Shown here piece by piece: positions 41,901 through 54,300 of a DNA stretch of 64,000 nt. This DNA is from Timema cristinae (taxonomy: Eukaryota; Arthropoda; Insecta; Phasmatodea; Timematidae), in the NCBI GenBank assembly GCA_039000515.1, contig JBCFYV010000935.1, positions 58,166,346-58,230,345 of the forward strand, given 5' to 3'. Each line of letters opens with the position of its first letter. The stretch's first letter is position 1. The translations under genes were made by a program, and so were the position numbers. The notes under the pieces are model-generated. The model did no database searches and was not told where the DNA came from. It was given only the letters and a program-made list of their open reading frames with translations.

Positions 41901-44380
41901 TTTCGAGTTGGATAAAAAGAAATTATATAAAAAAATGAAATAGTATGAGAAAACTTAAGTTTACGTTATTTTAAATGTAATTTATAACAGGTAATTAAAG
42001 ATCTTTACATTTATAACAAAACTGTGATCTTTTACAAGTAGTGTTGGCAACCCAAAACCTAAACATATGATTTTCGAACTGTCATCCAGGTAAAAACCTA
42101 TCGTGAACTGAATATATGTTTTATGCTTTCATTGATTTGTGTGGTTTGTTGTATGCTTCAGGCGATAGGTCCTCGCTTAAAGTGCGGCCAGTGGAAATGT
42201 AAGCAGTCGACACACATTTCCATGAATAATGTGTAGGTCTTATAGTTGATAACTTTGTTTGTCCTTTTTGTGAATTACAACTTTAACCTTGATTTTCAGT
42301 GATAACATGAGATTCCTTTTATGAGCTTTGATAAAAAGCAATTTTTTTTATAGAGCCAGATGAATAGGGACAATCGTCTATAGTAGACTTTCATTATGAA
42401 ATTATTTTTTGAAAGTGTAAGTGAAAATATTTTTTGTAAGCTATAAACTTACACATTATTAATATAAGCATTAATTACAAATTTAATTTTATTTATCTGA
42501 ATGCTATTAATATTGAAGTGAGTTTACATGTTTAAATAATAAAAATTTTATTCATAAGTTATCATTATAGATTATTTACAAAACCAAAAATAGGCCATAT
42601 TAAGTCCCAAAAATACACTCAAATTAAAAAATGTATATAAAAAATCAGGTACAGAAGGAAGGCTCAATTATTTCTTTCTTTATTCCTAATAAATTTTCTA
42701 CGACATACATGTGCAAGATCCATTAATGCTGACATATTAAGCCGCTGCAGATTTTTAAACCTTAGCCCTGAGCTAGGCCATAATTGGTGCAACCACCTTA
42801 ATTTTTTGTAGCTTAATGCATTAAGGTATACCTTGAGCCCCTTGCCCATACTAATAGCAGCCACCAGGGTATTGGTGTCGGTGAGAGTCGAGGTGGAAAC
42901 TTGAGCCGCCCGGGATCCTTCAGACTCCCATTCTTCCCGCGCCTTGCTAACAATGTCCCACACGTGACCAACCACTTTCATGTAGGCCGCAACTTGCTTC
43001 TGTACATCAAACATTGCAGATCAATAAAATTTGTGGAAATTCAATGAAAACTTTTCCAGTGTGAAATTCAATCAAAGAACATTTGTTATGAAATAAGTTT
43101 CAACAAAATAAGATGTTTTACAACGTTCATAAATGTTATATCTACATTAAACACAGGATGTAATGTATATATTCTACAGTATTCCAAGTTTTAAAAAATG
43201 TATTTATTTCAAGTAATAAACATTTAAACCCATTCAGGTTTTATGCTAATGGGTTAGCAATTTGGAGGTTGAATTTGAAGGGAGTGTACCCACATTTGTA
43301 AGAATGGAAAAAGAACCTCAATACACCTAACCGGTATTCCAACCCCAATCTCCCGTCGTCTGTCTAATCTATTGCAAAAGTAAGGACTTAAATCAGGCAG
43401 CCACCGAGGCTGTTATATTAACATGTTAATTCTGCTGATGGGGTCGAGTATGGATGAAGATGGAATTTACAGAAAAAAAAAAAGTTGTTCAGATTTGTAT
43501 GGGGGGGGGGGGGGAACCCGCTCTATATATATGGCTTAAATTTAAACATTGGTCACCCTATCACCGTCAACTGTGTGTGCCCACCAATGGTTTAGTATTT
43601 AACTTTATGTTAAAAAATTGTATATTCTTTAACAAAGAACACTAGGCCTATTTTAATTTCTTATATTGTTCACCTACCATACCTAGGCCTAAATATATAT
43701 ATATCTTTTTTTTTAATTTTTATATTTTAATTTACCAAAATTTCATTTCAAAAACATCTGCCCTCACTTGAGCGGTTTCGTAAGCTAGATTCGCTGCTTT
43801 ATGTTCCATCTGCATCATCTTAGACTCCACCTCAGGCTCTGGCTTGGTGCGCAGGTAATCAGGAACAAGATCGTGGGAAAATGTGTGAACTCGATGCTCT
43901 GTTAGTTTCAACAGTTCATCGTCACGATTTGGGCTTAGCTCAAGGGGCAGCAGAGTCAAGTTGCGTAATGGTGGAGCTTTGTCATGACTCATAAGTTTCG
44001 ATAAGTTTGTTAACTGAAAAAATAAATTCTTTAAGTTAAAATTAATATATTATTCATATAAAAACTGCTGAGATGGAATCATTTAATAGGTAATTTAGAG
44101 TATATTTAAATTACTTATGCTAAGTTAGCCTATTTTACATATATTTTGATGTACATTAAAAATATACATCAACTCTTGAAATTAACAAAAGGAATATTAC
44201 GGTGTTAGTGCTTACATCTGAAGACATCATAGCGAAGCTGCTAAGAACATTTGGCCAGCTAAGAGTCTCATACTGCTGTTCTAGTTTCACCAGCAAAGAT
44301 GCTATGGAGTTCTTTAATGTGTTCACTTGAGAGATAACAGCTTCAAGAGCAGAATCCAACTGTTTTTCTTCTCGCTGCAT
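38831..44380 (-). CDS. MED8: MED8, Mediator complex subunit 8
   Basis: Subunit of the Mediator head module that links transcription factors to RNA polymerase II. Coding exons in transcript order: 44380-44216, 44013-43768, 42999-42832, 39752-39631, 38910-38831. The N-terminus MQREEKQLDSALEAVISQVN, the LSWPNVLSSFAMM segment, the core LSPNRDDELLKLTEHRVHTF and LVPDYLRTKPEPEVE, the DTNTLVAAISMGKGLK motif and the terminal SAIKTNIKAATQIHPYNR all match MED8. Exons 1-3 and 5 are in phase. Exon 4, a Gly/Pro/Gln-rich linker, is short by one or two bases. The corrected length is about 260 residues, near the family norm of about 270. An AG at 44402-44403 suggests a 5' UTR intron. Confidence 0.95.
39008..39337. 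mobile_element. hAT-type MITE in the last MED8 intron
   Basis: 330 bases with terminal inverted repeats CAGTGTTGTGTAGTCGG and (complement of the other end) CAGTGCTGTGCAGTCGG, flanked by a perfect 8-bp duplication GTTCCAAT at 39000-39007 and 39338-39345. The CAGTG-start TIR and 8-bp duplication are hAT hallmarks. Too short to encode a transposase. Confidence 0.9.
39631..39752 (-). CDS. MED8: MED8 coding exon 4 (Gln/Gly/Pro-rich linker; frame breaks)
   Basis: 122 bases between AG (39753-39754) and GTATGT (39625-39630). From the phase-0 start it reads VQQPVTAGPQ, then shifts near 39721-39724 to MMVAPVGRPGAGGPQQQGVG, and shifts again near 39647-39648 to give NQPGQ joining MGPMGKAPS of exon 5. 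Two restored bases give 124, the length that phase requires. A missed extra exon upstream could replace the first break; at least one break is needed in any case. Confidence 0.65.
39905..39985 (-). mobile_element. tRNA-like SINE head fragment
   Basis: The minus strand reads TGGCCAGACTCAGTAGCTCA (A box TAGCTCAATTGG), TGCCTACTGAATTAAGGTCC and a weak B box GGAGTTCCAATTTTGCC. It resembles the head of family C without the body. Confidence 0.5.
40058..40297. mobile_element. MITE with about 50-bp inverted repeats and a central palindrome
   Basis: The left end CTTACAGTGGCCCCATGG and TTCTTTGGTGCTGACTGACA are mirrored by TGTCAGTCAGCACCAAAGAA and CCATGGGGCTACTGTAAG. The middle has a second palindrome: GGTCAACATTTAG-GTATATAT-CTAAATGTTGAC at about 40206-40240. 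Lies in the MED8 intron between exons 3 and 4. Confidence 0.85.
40420..40660 (-). mobile_element. SINE family A, diverged copy
   Basis: Minus orientation: TTTTAATACCCGTTTGGGTT tail, GGAAACCTTTTAGAGGAAAA body and AGTCAAACCCCGATCCTCCT B box. MED8 intron between exons 3 and 4. Confidence 0.7.
42832..42999 (-). CDS. MED8: MED8 coding exon 3
   Basis: 56 codons, phase 0 both ends. Encodes KQVAAYMKVVGHVWDIVSKA, REEWESEGSRAAQ and the family motif TDTNTLVAAISMGKGLK. The WD-x-V-x-K-A-REEW segment is a helix typical of MED8. Confidence 0.9.
43222..43412 (-). mobile_element. SINE family A, diverged copy
   Basis: Minus orientation: AAACCCATTCAGGTTTTATG tail and TATTCCAACCCCAATCTCCC B-box region; the head is degraded (GACTTAAATCAGGCAGCCAC). 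MED8 intron between exons 2 and 3. A poly-G run of 14-15 bases follows at about 43500. Confidence 0.65.
43768..44013 (-). CDS. MED8: MED8 coding exon 2 (conserved core)
   Basis: 82 codons, phase 0 both ends, acceptor AG at 44014-44015, donor GTGAGG. Starts LTNLSKLMSHDKAPPLRNLT and includes LSPNRDDELLKLTEHRV and YLRTKPEPEVE, the most conserved part of MED8. Confidence 0.95.
44216..44380 (-). CDS. MED8: MED8 coding exon 1
   Basis: 55 codons from the ATG at 44378-44380, ending ...FAMMSSD at donor GTAAGC (44210-44215), phase 0. A predicted coiled-coil helix (MQREEKQLDSALEAVISQVN and onward) that packs in the Mediator head. Confidence 0.92.
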
Positions 44381-44855
44381 TTTTATTTGATTTTTAGGAA
44401 TCTAAAATATAAGTTCAATTATATTAGAGATTAATTTACAATAGTTAAACTACAAATAAGAATGATTAACTTAATATAGATAAAATTACCATTTAAATTA
44501 AGGGAAAGTTTACCTGCAAAAGATATTATAAATTTAATACATAAATAGGTTTCATATAGTTATTAAAATAATAAATCTTAGTACGCCTTAACCGTCCCAC
44601 ATTTGGCTATTTTTCACTTAAATGGTACCATGTGTTGATATTTTTTTCACCTTATTAAGTATCATAATAATTAATATAAGCTTGTTGTGATATTTCATTG
44701 ACATCAATATTATGTTTTTATAGTCTATAATTTGGTTCTTTTAGATACTGGTGATCACCTACAACTAGTTAAATCATTTGAAGTTCTAATTTACTATAAA
44801 GTTGATTGTGGTCATCCTAGACGGTTTTTACACCTTGATAAAGGCGGTAAAAATT

Positions 44856-45250
44856 ATGGCTGTATCTGAATAGTCCAAGGCACCGTAGTTGAACCCTTAA
44901 GTTTTAGACTTGATGATTTTATACTTCTCTCACTGTTCATAGCAAAGACTGCATCAGACCATTCAACGGCAACCTTATTTAAAATGGCGGAAAACGTAAG
45001 TCAGTGCTCTAGCAGACAAAACAATACTTAAACAATTGCCAGTTAAACACCGCAACCGAAACCATGATAACAGCGCATGGCTGGTGGCTGGTAACCTTCA
45101 TATCCATGGTGACCAAGACCTCGAGAAGACTGCAAAGGTATCGTTTGCGAATATTCTAAGAGATCTACACTTGGGCACGTGATTGCCAATACAGCTATGA
45201 AGGGTATGAGTCAAGGCGATGCTTCATAAAGAAACTATTCATATACAGTC
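44856..45250 (+). mobile_element. TIR element family G, copy 3
   Basis: Starts ATGGCTGTATCTGAATAGTC; has GACTGCATCAGACCATTCAA, TTTAAAATGGCGGAAAACG, ACCAAGACCTCGAGAAGACT and GGGCACGTGATTGCCAATAC, and ends CATATACAGTC. Upstream of MED8. Confidence 0.8.
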
Positions 45251-46534
45251 TATGTTTGGGTCTAAGTGTAATTTGTCCAAATAGTTCTAGAATGGTCGAA
45301 AGATATGTTGCTTAGATGAGTGGAACTTTTTCTTATTTAATTTAAAGGGGTTTTTGCTTCTTTTTTGTATCAAATCGATTCTACAGGTTTTAATGTTTGG
45401 AATAATGTAAGGCTGATATCAATATTTTTGATATTCTAAGAAAAAAATGGCTTAAAATGGACCGGTTAAGACGTACTAAACCCATCAGCTCTGTCTTTTT
45501 TTCTAAGGTTTCATAACCGAATATAGATAGAATTATGAATTCTACTAGAAGCTAACTTTGCACTTTTAACTCTTCAAAATTAAGATATACATATTTTAGT
45601 AGGATGCCACATTGGAAAAACTTAAAACCCTTTTTATTTTAGAAACATTTAAAAATCTCAATACTATGTAGTTACCAAAATTAAAGTTTTCTTCTTTTAA
45701 TATATTACAATTTAATATCTATACTTTATCAAAGATCATAAATTATTATATTTATTAAAAATGAAGTTGAATCATCATTCACAGTCAATTGAATCATCTA
45801 ATTTCTAAAGGCAATTGTGTTGATGTATGTGAAGTTCTAGTGGGAGAATCTTGAAACACTTGAATTATGGTGATTGCTGATACCAAACCATAGACTTCTA
45901 ATCCTAGACAAATTGGCTGAAACTCGTAGCATTCACTCTTAGCGAACTAGTTCACATTGATAGGAAGAACTAAAACTATTTCCGCTGAAAAATAAGTTCA
46001 ATTTGAACTATTAGTTCGTGAACTAAATGTTTTTATTCTGTGACCTATGTCAGCGGACTGAGATGCTCCACATCCACAATAAACTAACCGTTTTTAACCA
46101 ACATCAGAAAAATTAATAAAACTAACAATAGAATATGGTTCTAAAATAAATCATAGGTAGCGCACGAGAGCAGGCGTGATTCTAAAATACATTGTTGTAA
46201 CCAACACAAAAAAAGAATAATGCAAAAAAAATTATAGCCAGATATTATTTTATTAAAAATAAGTAATTAATTGATCCATGTCTTTAAAAATGCTTATTAA
46301 TATAAATAATCATAAAAATTGGTACAATGTTTTTAATCTTCCATATGAAAATGTGGTTCTTGCGCAAACTTAAGGAAAATACGATATTTAAAAAACATAG
46401 CCTTAATTTAAAATCTTCAAGTTTAAAGTGCCATAATTTCTATATTTGAATTGCGTTACGAGCACACATTGTCGGGAAGGTAGTACTAGGTACCTACAAT
46501 TTGGCATGCTTGTGTCCGCTTCGGTGGGCGAATG

Positions 46535-46765
46535 CTTTAATGCGTCACTCTTGCAAGATACAAGAGTGCTAATGACGGGGAGATCGGTGTTCGTATACCA
46601 GTTGGGTATATTGAGGGTGGTTTTTTTTGTCAAAATAGTTTTATCTTTTCCCTCTATGTAAATGCGTGTATAATTTATCTATAGTCAACCTTCCTCATCA
46701 GTAACTCACGAGCATAATTAGCACGTATGCATATAATCTGAATCGATAGTGAGCCCCAGTGATAA
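46535..46765 (+). mobile_element. SINE family A copy
   Basis: TTTAATGCGTCACTCTTGCA head part, GACGGGGAGATCGGTGTTCG, TTGAGGGTGGTTTTTTTTGT body and ATAATCTGAATCGATAGTGA tail (diverged). Confidence 0.7.
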
Positions 46766-48119
46766 AAAGATAACGATAAGAACATGGAGGAAACGAGGTA
46801 CAGTATAATGTTCATAAAATTACTTTTAAGTAATAATTTAAAAAATATTAACATAAAAAAAAACGGAATTCCTAAAATTTCCCAAAATATTTATATCAAA
46901 ATTGATCCACACTGTCAATAGGTACCATTTTATGTCATACTTGGCGTACAAATTCGTTAGATTAGATTCATCTAATTTGTTTACTGTCATTTAAAACATA
47001 AAAGAGAAATATGATTTATAAACCTATTCATGAGTATTATATAATAATGAAAAAATACACGAAAGTACTATTTTATTCTTTGCAGTAACATTAATTATAT
47101 CATAATTGGTCCAGTGCTTAGCGTTCTATTGTTTGGATTCACACCCTAAGAGGTCCATTTTAAGCAATATTTGTTCAAACGTGCAATTTTAAGACATAGG
47201 TTTGTAAAATTAGCAAACATTTTTAAACCGTGAGATTACGTAAGAGAGAAAAAGAAATTTATGTTTTAGTTTGGTCAATTAAATTCATCAAGGCCGAATC
47301 TCGGACTATGAAAAGAAAAAGTCAAAAAATGTAAAAAAAAAAGCTTAGATTTAAAAAAAATATGTGTAATTAATATAAACTTTTCTCTACTAAGCTCTTG
47401 CACTATGCTATAATTGATTTACAAATATTTGATTCATACAAAATATATCGCTTCCAAATCAATACTCTCCATTTTACCAACAGTATCTCATCAGGAATGT
47501 GTATTTTACAACCATACAAGCAAAAAGGATACAAAGTTCATTGTCTACACACATTATCTTCTCATTCTGGCAAACATGTGATTAAAGAAAATATTTATGC
47601 CTGCAGAAATATCGATAGCGCTTAAAAACATACTTATTCAACATAAATGCTTAAAAGTTATTCAAAAATGCCTAAAAATTACCAAAACAAGAACGAGAAC
47701 CAAGAAAATACGTCTAAAAACCTAAAAGGGACACAAAATATCACATGATCATTGTCTGTGCTGTACAAATATAATATGACATGTCATCAAAATCTGGGTC
47801 CTTTAACTTTAAAATGTAAAAAAGTATTATTTGATTTAAAAAAATACTTTTTTTCTAATCCATAATATTAGTATTAGAGTTTATAAGGAAGGAGCTATAA
47901 AATGCTTAACAGACTGAAACTTAAAGTGTTAATTTTATAAATGTGTTACATCGATTTTAACGATGAGCATTTACAGAGGTGGATTGATATTACTGCTGAG
48001 AAAATAAAACAAAGATTAATGATAATGTGTGTAACTCAGATTTTGGGGTAGATTACACCATCACCCATTCAGCCAAAACATGTTATTTTGATATACTAGT
48101 TAAGGTTAGATAACCCGTG

Positions 48120-48375
48120 AATTGGGTTAATACATGGGTCACGTCTTTTTAGTATCTGTTTAAGATACCTAAATAATTATACCAATAAGGTAGTGGTGGA
48201 TAAGGTATAGTTACAGGAAATGTGACCCCGTTTGTTTGAAGGGAGAGTAAGAAACCATTTATGGTGTAAATAACTGTCTCAGTATACATGATTCAGGTTC
48301 GAACAATGAAATACTTGTCACTGGTAACCCAAATCAGGCAAGAGTGACACTTTAATCATTGTACTTGGTTATGAG
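48120..48375 (-). mobile_element. SINE family A, strongly diverged copy
   Basis: Minus orientation: GAAGGGAGAGTAAGAAACCA body, TTCAGGTTCGAACAATGAAA B-box region and AGAGTGACACTTTAATCATT head. Confidence 0.55.
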
Positions 48376-49671
48376 GCCCTGAAATGAAATCACGCATTAA
48401 CTAACTAGTAAGAAAATGTGATTCGGGATCCATTAAAATCAAGAGTTTCCATTTGTAAATTTCAAGTGGCAGAATGTTTTGTTTTCTTCGGGAATAATAG
48501 GTATTGCTTTTCCAAAGCAACTGATTATATTATAGCTTATGTTCGGTCTGATGCGTAAATTCTATTTTTTTTTATCGTATCTCCATAACTCTTTGAGATA
48601 TGAAATTACTTACCATTGCAAATAGGCAGGTCTATTTAAAATAAAAATCTTTTATTCAAAACGTATTTTATAAAACCAATATTATATTTTTTGAAAGACG
48701 GGAATTTAATGTGCTTCAATTTCGTTGTTCTATTGACAGTGATGTTTAAAATGCGGGCACATTTCCTTAATGTTCTCCCTCTTGTTAGGGTATCTCAAAG
48801 TCACGATGTCTTTGATTAAAATCAAACATCAACATTGCATACATTTAATTAGTAAAGTGATTTTAATAAATTGAATATTTATTTAAGAACAGAATAAAAG
48901 ATAACCTAATGTTTAAAAAATAGAGCTTATAGATGATTATAGTTATTTATTTCTCAATTATTGAATATACTTAACATATTGTTGTTATTTTTAAATTATA
49001 GATTTTTAAACATGTTATTTATAGACATTTTATAAAATACAAAATGGCAGCCACTACCCTGCAAGGAGATGATCATTTAAAAAATGACGTATGATAAATT
49101 TTAATAAAACAACATCTTAATTTTTAATAATTTTTAATAACATATTTTATAAATTTATTTAGTTAAAATATTTAATTACGTCTTTATATATGACTCACTC
49201 AAATAGTTAACTAACAGATGTTTCAATTTTGTTCTGGAAACTTCGCGGAAGACGAATTTGATTAGAGGGTCTCTTTAATATCTTTGTCAGTTCAAACGGA
49301 ACTTCCGTTGTGTATAGATGTTTGTGTTAAACTCTCCATATATATATTTTTTTAAACGTGTGAAAGTGATGTGTAGATTTGTAGTTTCTTTTAAAACTTT
49401 TTTTTAAATATGTTGCCTGCAGGAATTATAAGTAAGGAAATGAGCCAGATTGTTTTAAAAAAATAACACTTTTAAATATGTTTTTCAAATCTAAGTAAAA
49501 TGCCTGTTTTTTTTTTTTCAAATCTTTGTTTCAGTTATAGTATGAACATTTATTGATAGTTTTAACTTTGAATGAAAACTATACTTTTATTTGCATATTA
49601 TTAAAACAAATATGTTTAATTATTATCAATAATTAATCAAGTACAGCTGGGACAGGTTTCCCGCCATTTCT

Positions 49672-49830
49672 AAGTTCAGGGTTATAAACCCGGTCAGGTG
49701 AATAATCGAAGGTGTTTTTCCTATAAATAGTTTCCCTCCACTAAAACGCGGTCACATTTACTCTCAAATATTATGGTCCTCATTGTTAATTCACTAACGT
49801 AATTAATGTAATGGTGTTGCACTAAGACCG
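49672..49830 (+). mobile_element. SINE family A, partial copy
   Basis: AACCCGGTCAGGTGAATAAT, GGTGTTTTTCCTATAAATAG, CACTAAAACGCGGTCACATT and TTCACTAACGTAATTAATGT follow the family A body order. The head and the AAGACG tail are mostly lost. Confidence 0.55.
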
Positions 49831-51751
49831 GCTCATTTCCTTGTTGAATGCTTTTAGATATCTAGTTAGTTTGGACTAGCCATCAGTGGGGGCTCATTAG
49901 AGCTGGTAAACTCTTTACCCCCGACTGATGGGGAATCCCTTGTTAGAATTGCAACTGTTTTAATTTCTCATGCCATGTACCATGTCTTCTTTTGTTTCAG
50001 GATTTTCTTTTGTTTCAGGATTTTATTATAGTGTATGCCTGTTTTTAGCTATAAATATCAGTGTGTCCCCTTCTTTTCGGATGGCAGGTTAGGTAGGGCT
50101 AGTTTAAGTTACACTGTTATTTTATGGCTAAAAATAAAATGGCTTTTAAGTTTTATTGAGTTTGGCTTTTCTTGAGCACAGTCGCAACATTCCAATATCC
50201 CACAGTAATCTCTTCAAATGGAAAGTTTGCTTTGGGATATTTCCGGATGTCTTGCGCAGTGTGTTTACGAACGGCCTTATTCGATGAATGATGTGTTTTT
50301 ATTGTGTGTTATGTTTGTATTGTTGTACATCTGCTTACTTACTATAGCCTAATGGCAGAAGAGTTCTTCACCCAAGCTGCCCCCTCCCCCTTTTGATAAA
50401 ATATGTTTTAAAAATAAGCCTTAAGCCTCTAAAAATAATTAGAATCATTAAATATATCAATAACTTCACAGTAGGCCTAAATATTTAAAAACAATATGCA
50501 TTTTTAGCCAGCTTGTGAAAATATATTTCAATAACTACCATTAAATTATTTTATTTGATAGTTTAGTTTAGACTTTCAGGCTGGAAGTTATTAATTTGTC
50601 ATTAACAATTTGTTTATATTCCTTCATTTGTAAAAATAGCACCTTTGAATAGTTTTATTCATACGTGCTGTTTTATCGGAATGAAGTTGGCAAATATCTA
50701 CAAATTGATTTGTGGTTTCCAACCCTACAGAATCGTCAGAACCTTGTTCGATACCTGGAGGATACATAAGTGAAACTTTTATTAATTTATTACTACTTAC
50801 ATTTTTAATATTTCATCAGTATTCAACTTTTGTTTTGCTATTATAGATTTCTATGTAATTGTTAAATCTATTTATTGGAATTACAATTATTTGTAATACT
50901 TTTATTCAATATTTTTGAGTTATTATAAATTGCTGTGTAATTTGACCCCTAACAATATAAATGTGGCAGCTCTGGGTACTGACGGAGGTAAGAACATTTT
51001 TATTATGTAGTCTATTCCTGCAGGCATAAAATATCAGTTGAAAAGTGCATTTATTTCATATGCTTGTCTGTTTGTTTACTTAAAAACTTCAATAATCTTG
51101 ACTTAAAAACCTCAAAATTAATTTAAAAAACTCTTATTTTAAGACTGTGATTTATTATTTAATTGTCATGAATGAATTGAATAAATACTCCTGAAAGAGG
51201 TTATATAATAAAAAGTAATGGAAAAAAAATATACAACATTCGTTTTGCACTATATTTCTTATATAAAAAGTTAATTCAACTTCAAAGTCTATTCTTAACT
51301 TCACAGTCTATTCTTGAAAAATTTGATGAAAAAATACAATTTGAAGCCTAGTTCTATTCTTGAATAGAAATAGGCCTTGAAATGGTGTAGAAGATTGCTT
51401 GAATGGGCAGTAATAAACACAAAGCGGGAAGAGGGGGGGGATTGGTTTTTTATAAGGTTTCTTCAGTTATAAATTTTTAAACTCTAAATTATCAATATTA
51501 TTTATAATAATAATAATGTAATTTGTAAAAATAATTTTAATTAACAACTATAATAATAAAAAGAGGACTTTAAAAAATAAAAACACGTACTTTTGATAAA
51601 TAAACTTGTAATTAAAAAAAAACGAAAAGTTGCTGTGCCAATAAAAGTAATAAATAAGTATATGGGCCTGTTTTGCTATTAATAACAAATTTAGTATTTT
51701 GATACAAATAATTGTTAGTTAACTTGTCTAAAGGTGCGGACAGATAAATTG

Positions 51752-52840
51752 AGCAATAAGACACAAAGGGTTAGGAACTTAAATACACCTGATGGTGGTG
51801 TTTCCAGTGTGAATAAGACACATATAGGGTTAGGAACATAAATACACCTGATAGAGGTGTTTCCAGTGTGAATAAGACACAAAGGGTTAGGAACATAAAT
51901 ACACCTGATGGTGGTGTTTCCAGTGTGAATATGATACAAAAGGTTAGGAACATAAATACACCTGATGGTGGTGTTTCCGGTGTGAATATGATACAAAGGG
52001 TTAGGAACATAAATACACCTGATAGAGGTGTTTACAGTGCGATTATGATGCAAAGGGTTGGGAACATAAATACACCTGATAGAGGTGTTTCCGGTGTGAA
52101 TAAGACACAAAGGGTTAGGAACATAAATACACCTGATGTTGGTGTTTCCAGTGTGAATAAGATACAAAGGGTTAGGAACATAAATACACCTGATAGAGGT
52201 GTTTCCGGTGTGAATAAGACACAAAGGGTTAGGAACATAAATACACCTGATGTTGGTGTTTCCAGTGTGAATAAGATACAAAGGGTTAGGAACATAAATA
52301 CACCTGATGGTGGTGTTTCCAGTGTGAATATGATACAAAAGGTTAGGAACATAAATACACCTGATGGTGGTGTTTCCGGTGCGAATATGATACAAAGGGT
52401 TAGGAACATAAATACACCTGATAGAGGTGTTTACAGTGCGATTATGATGCAAAGGGTTGGGAACATAAATACACCTGATAGAGGTGTTTCCGATGTGAAT
52501 AAGACACAAAGGGTTAGGAACATAAATACACCTGATGTTGGTGTTTCCAGTGCGAATAAGATACAAAGGGTTAGGAACATAAATACACCTGATAGAGGTG
52601 TTTCCGGTGCGAATAAGATACAAAGGGTTAGGAACATAAATACACCTGATAGAGGTGTTTCCGGTGTGAATAAGACACAAAGGGTTAGGAACATAAATAC
52701 ACCTGATGTTGGTGTTTCCAGTGTGAATAAGATACAAAGGGTTAGGAACATAAATACACCTGATGGTGGTGTTTCCAGTGCGAATAAGACACATAGGGTT
52801 AGGGACATAAATACACCTGATGGTGGTGTTTCCGGTGCAT
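51752..52840. repeat. 57-bp minisatellite, about 19 units
   Basis: The unit contains GTTAGGAACATAAATACACC followed by TGATRGAGGTGTTTCCRGTG. As the unit is 19 codons, frames stay open on both strands (377 and 379 codons) without implying a protein. Unit variants recur in order: the variant with ATTATGATGCAAAGGGTTGG appears at about 52041 and 52440, 399 bases (seven units) apart, showing a higher-order repeat. Confidence 0.95.
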
Positions 52841-54300
52841 TCAAAATTCAACAATACTATACTTTAATACTCTATGCTGATATCAATGTCCAGAGTTTGA
52901 TTCTTAGTTCAGTACCACTGCTAATGTCATTAAGTCCATACGCTAATAGCTACATTTCCTTACAATCTCTCCTGGGCATGTCCCCTAACACAAACTGCTG
53001 ATCTTCTTTAGAAAACCTCCCAACATATACATCAAATCACAAGTATAAAGTAACATGTTACTTCGTATTACCTGCTTCAATGGCCAAATGGTCTGAGGCG
53101 TCATTCTCGTGTTAGACTGGCCTTCCGATGATGGGGAGATCGCGGTTCGAATCCCTCTCGGGTCTACAGAGGTTGGGTTTTTCCTAAATTGTTTTTCACT
53201 CTCGTTCCATGCAAATGCTGATAGATTACCTCTAAAATGCTTCCTTCCTCATTCCTACCCTAGTAGAGTAATGGTCACATAAGCGTAATAACCTGAACAG
53301 GTATTAAGACGCTGTGACAAAATGTGTGTATGTGTGTGTATATGTGTGTGAGTGTATGTGTTTGAACTTGTGCATCAGTGAAGTGAAAGTGTACAAAATT
53401 ACAAACATTTCACAAGAGAGAAGATGTGTGTGAAGTGTAGTGATGTGAAAGTGTACAAAATTAAAAAGATTTCACAAGAGAGAAGATGTGTGAAATGAAG
53501 AGGATAAGAAAGAAAGTTAATGAATTAAAAACAAATATTGTTTTAGTTTTATTAATTATGTCTAATAATATCACACGGAATTACTATTTATTAATGTTTG
53601 TTCCAATTTTCTAACAAGCTCATTTTAGAAAAAAAATATACAAATTTTAGTTATTTTTTTCATTCAACATTGATAATATGTTATTATAATACTATTGTTA
53701 TTTTATAGGTATTGTAAATATCTATCAAACATTACAGTCAAAGATCATATGACTTGATGTATTAATACATGAACATAATGTATAGTAAATTTTTTTTAAC
53801 TGTCACTTAGGTTCTTCCTAAAAAAAATTGGACTTTGTTATATTTGCAATAAACTTATAAGATATTTATGGTATAAGAATAATGGGTTAACCTGTGACTT
53901 TTCAATTGTTCCACTTTTGTTGTCTACCAGTTATCTGCATCATATTGTTGTTTCATTTATTAAAGGGGATTATTCTTGTATATTTCTTATTCCAGCTCTA
54001 CCAACAATGAGGGATATGATTGCCTACAGCTTTGTCGTTCAACCATCAACATTTTATTGCACAATTTTAACAAGTGTTTAGTTCTAAGCTATAAATAGTG
54101 ATACAATCATTACATTATCTATGTATATATGTCTTTCAGATCACGGTCCATTTTATAGCTCTACAAAGCTGTGTGAAATATATGTTTGTAGGCAACATTA
54201 TTTTGTGTTTAATGTGCTTGCTCAGGGTTTCCTTGGCACTAATTATATTTTACTGTAACTTTTTTTAGGTATCAGTTTAGTTTCTGTTTCAGGAAGTGGA
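52841..54300. other. Intergenic, no gene seen
   Basis: Holds a SINE (53075-53317), a TG-rich microsatellite (about 53321-53360) and a two-copy tandem duplication of about 63 bases at 53383-53500 (GTGAAAGTGTACAAAATTA...TTTCACAAGAGAGAAGATG). The rest is AT-rich and unassigned. Confidence 0.5.
53075..53317 (+). mobile_element. SINE family A, well-preserved copy
   Basis: CAATGGCCAAATGGTCTGAG head, GGTTCGAATCCCTCTCGGGT (intact B box), GGGTTTTTCCTAAATTGTTT body, AAAATGCTTCCTTCCTCATT and CCTGAACAGGTATTAAGACG tail. Confidence 0.85.

Larger units (their letters stand above)
44404..51750. other. Gene-free stretch upstream of MED8
   Basis: Apart from the family G element and the SINEs listed separately, it is AT-rich DNA in which I see no exon with a recognisable protein match. 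A strong hairpin sits at about 49880-49936. The MED8 promoter should lie in the first few hundred bases, but no core motif could be assigned. Confidence 0.5.

Noticed and set aside
42664..43014. 116-codon open frame taken as a whole gene
   Set aside because: Only 42832-42999 is MED8 exon 3; the remainder is read-through into flanking introns.
51715..53001. Open frames of 379 (minus) and 377 (plus) codons
   Set aside because: Both arise from a 57-bp tandem repeat whose period is a multiple of three; neither shows domain resemblance or gene signals.
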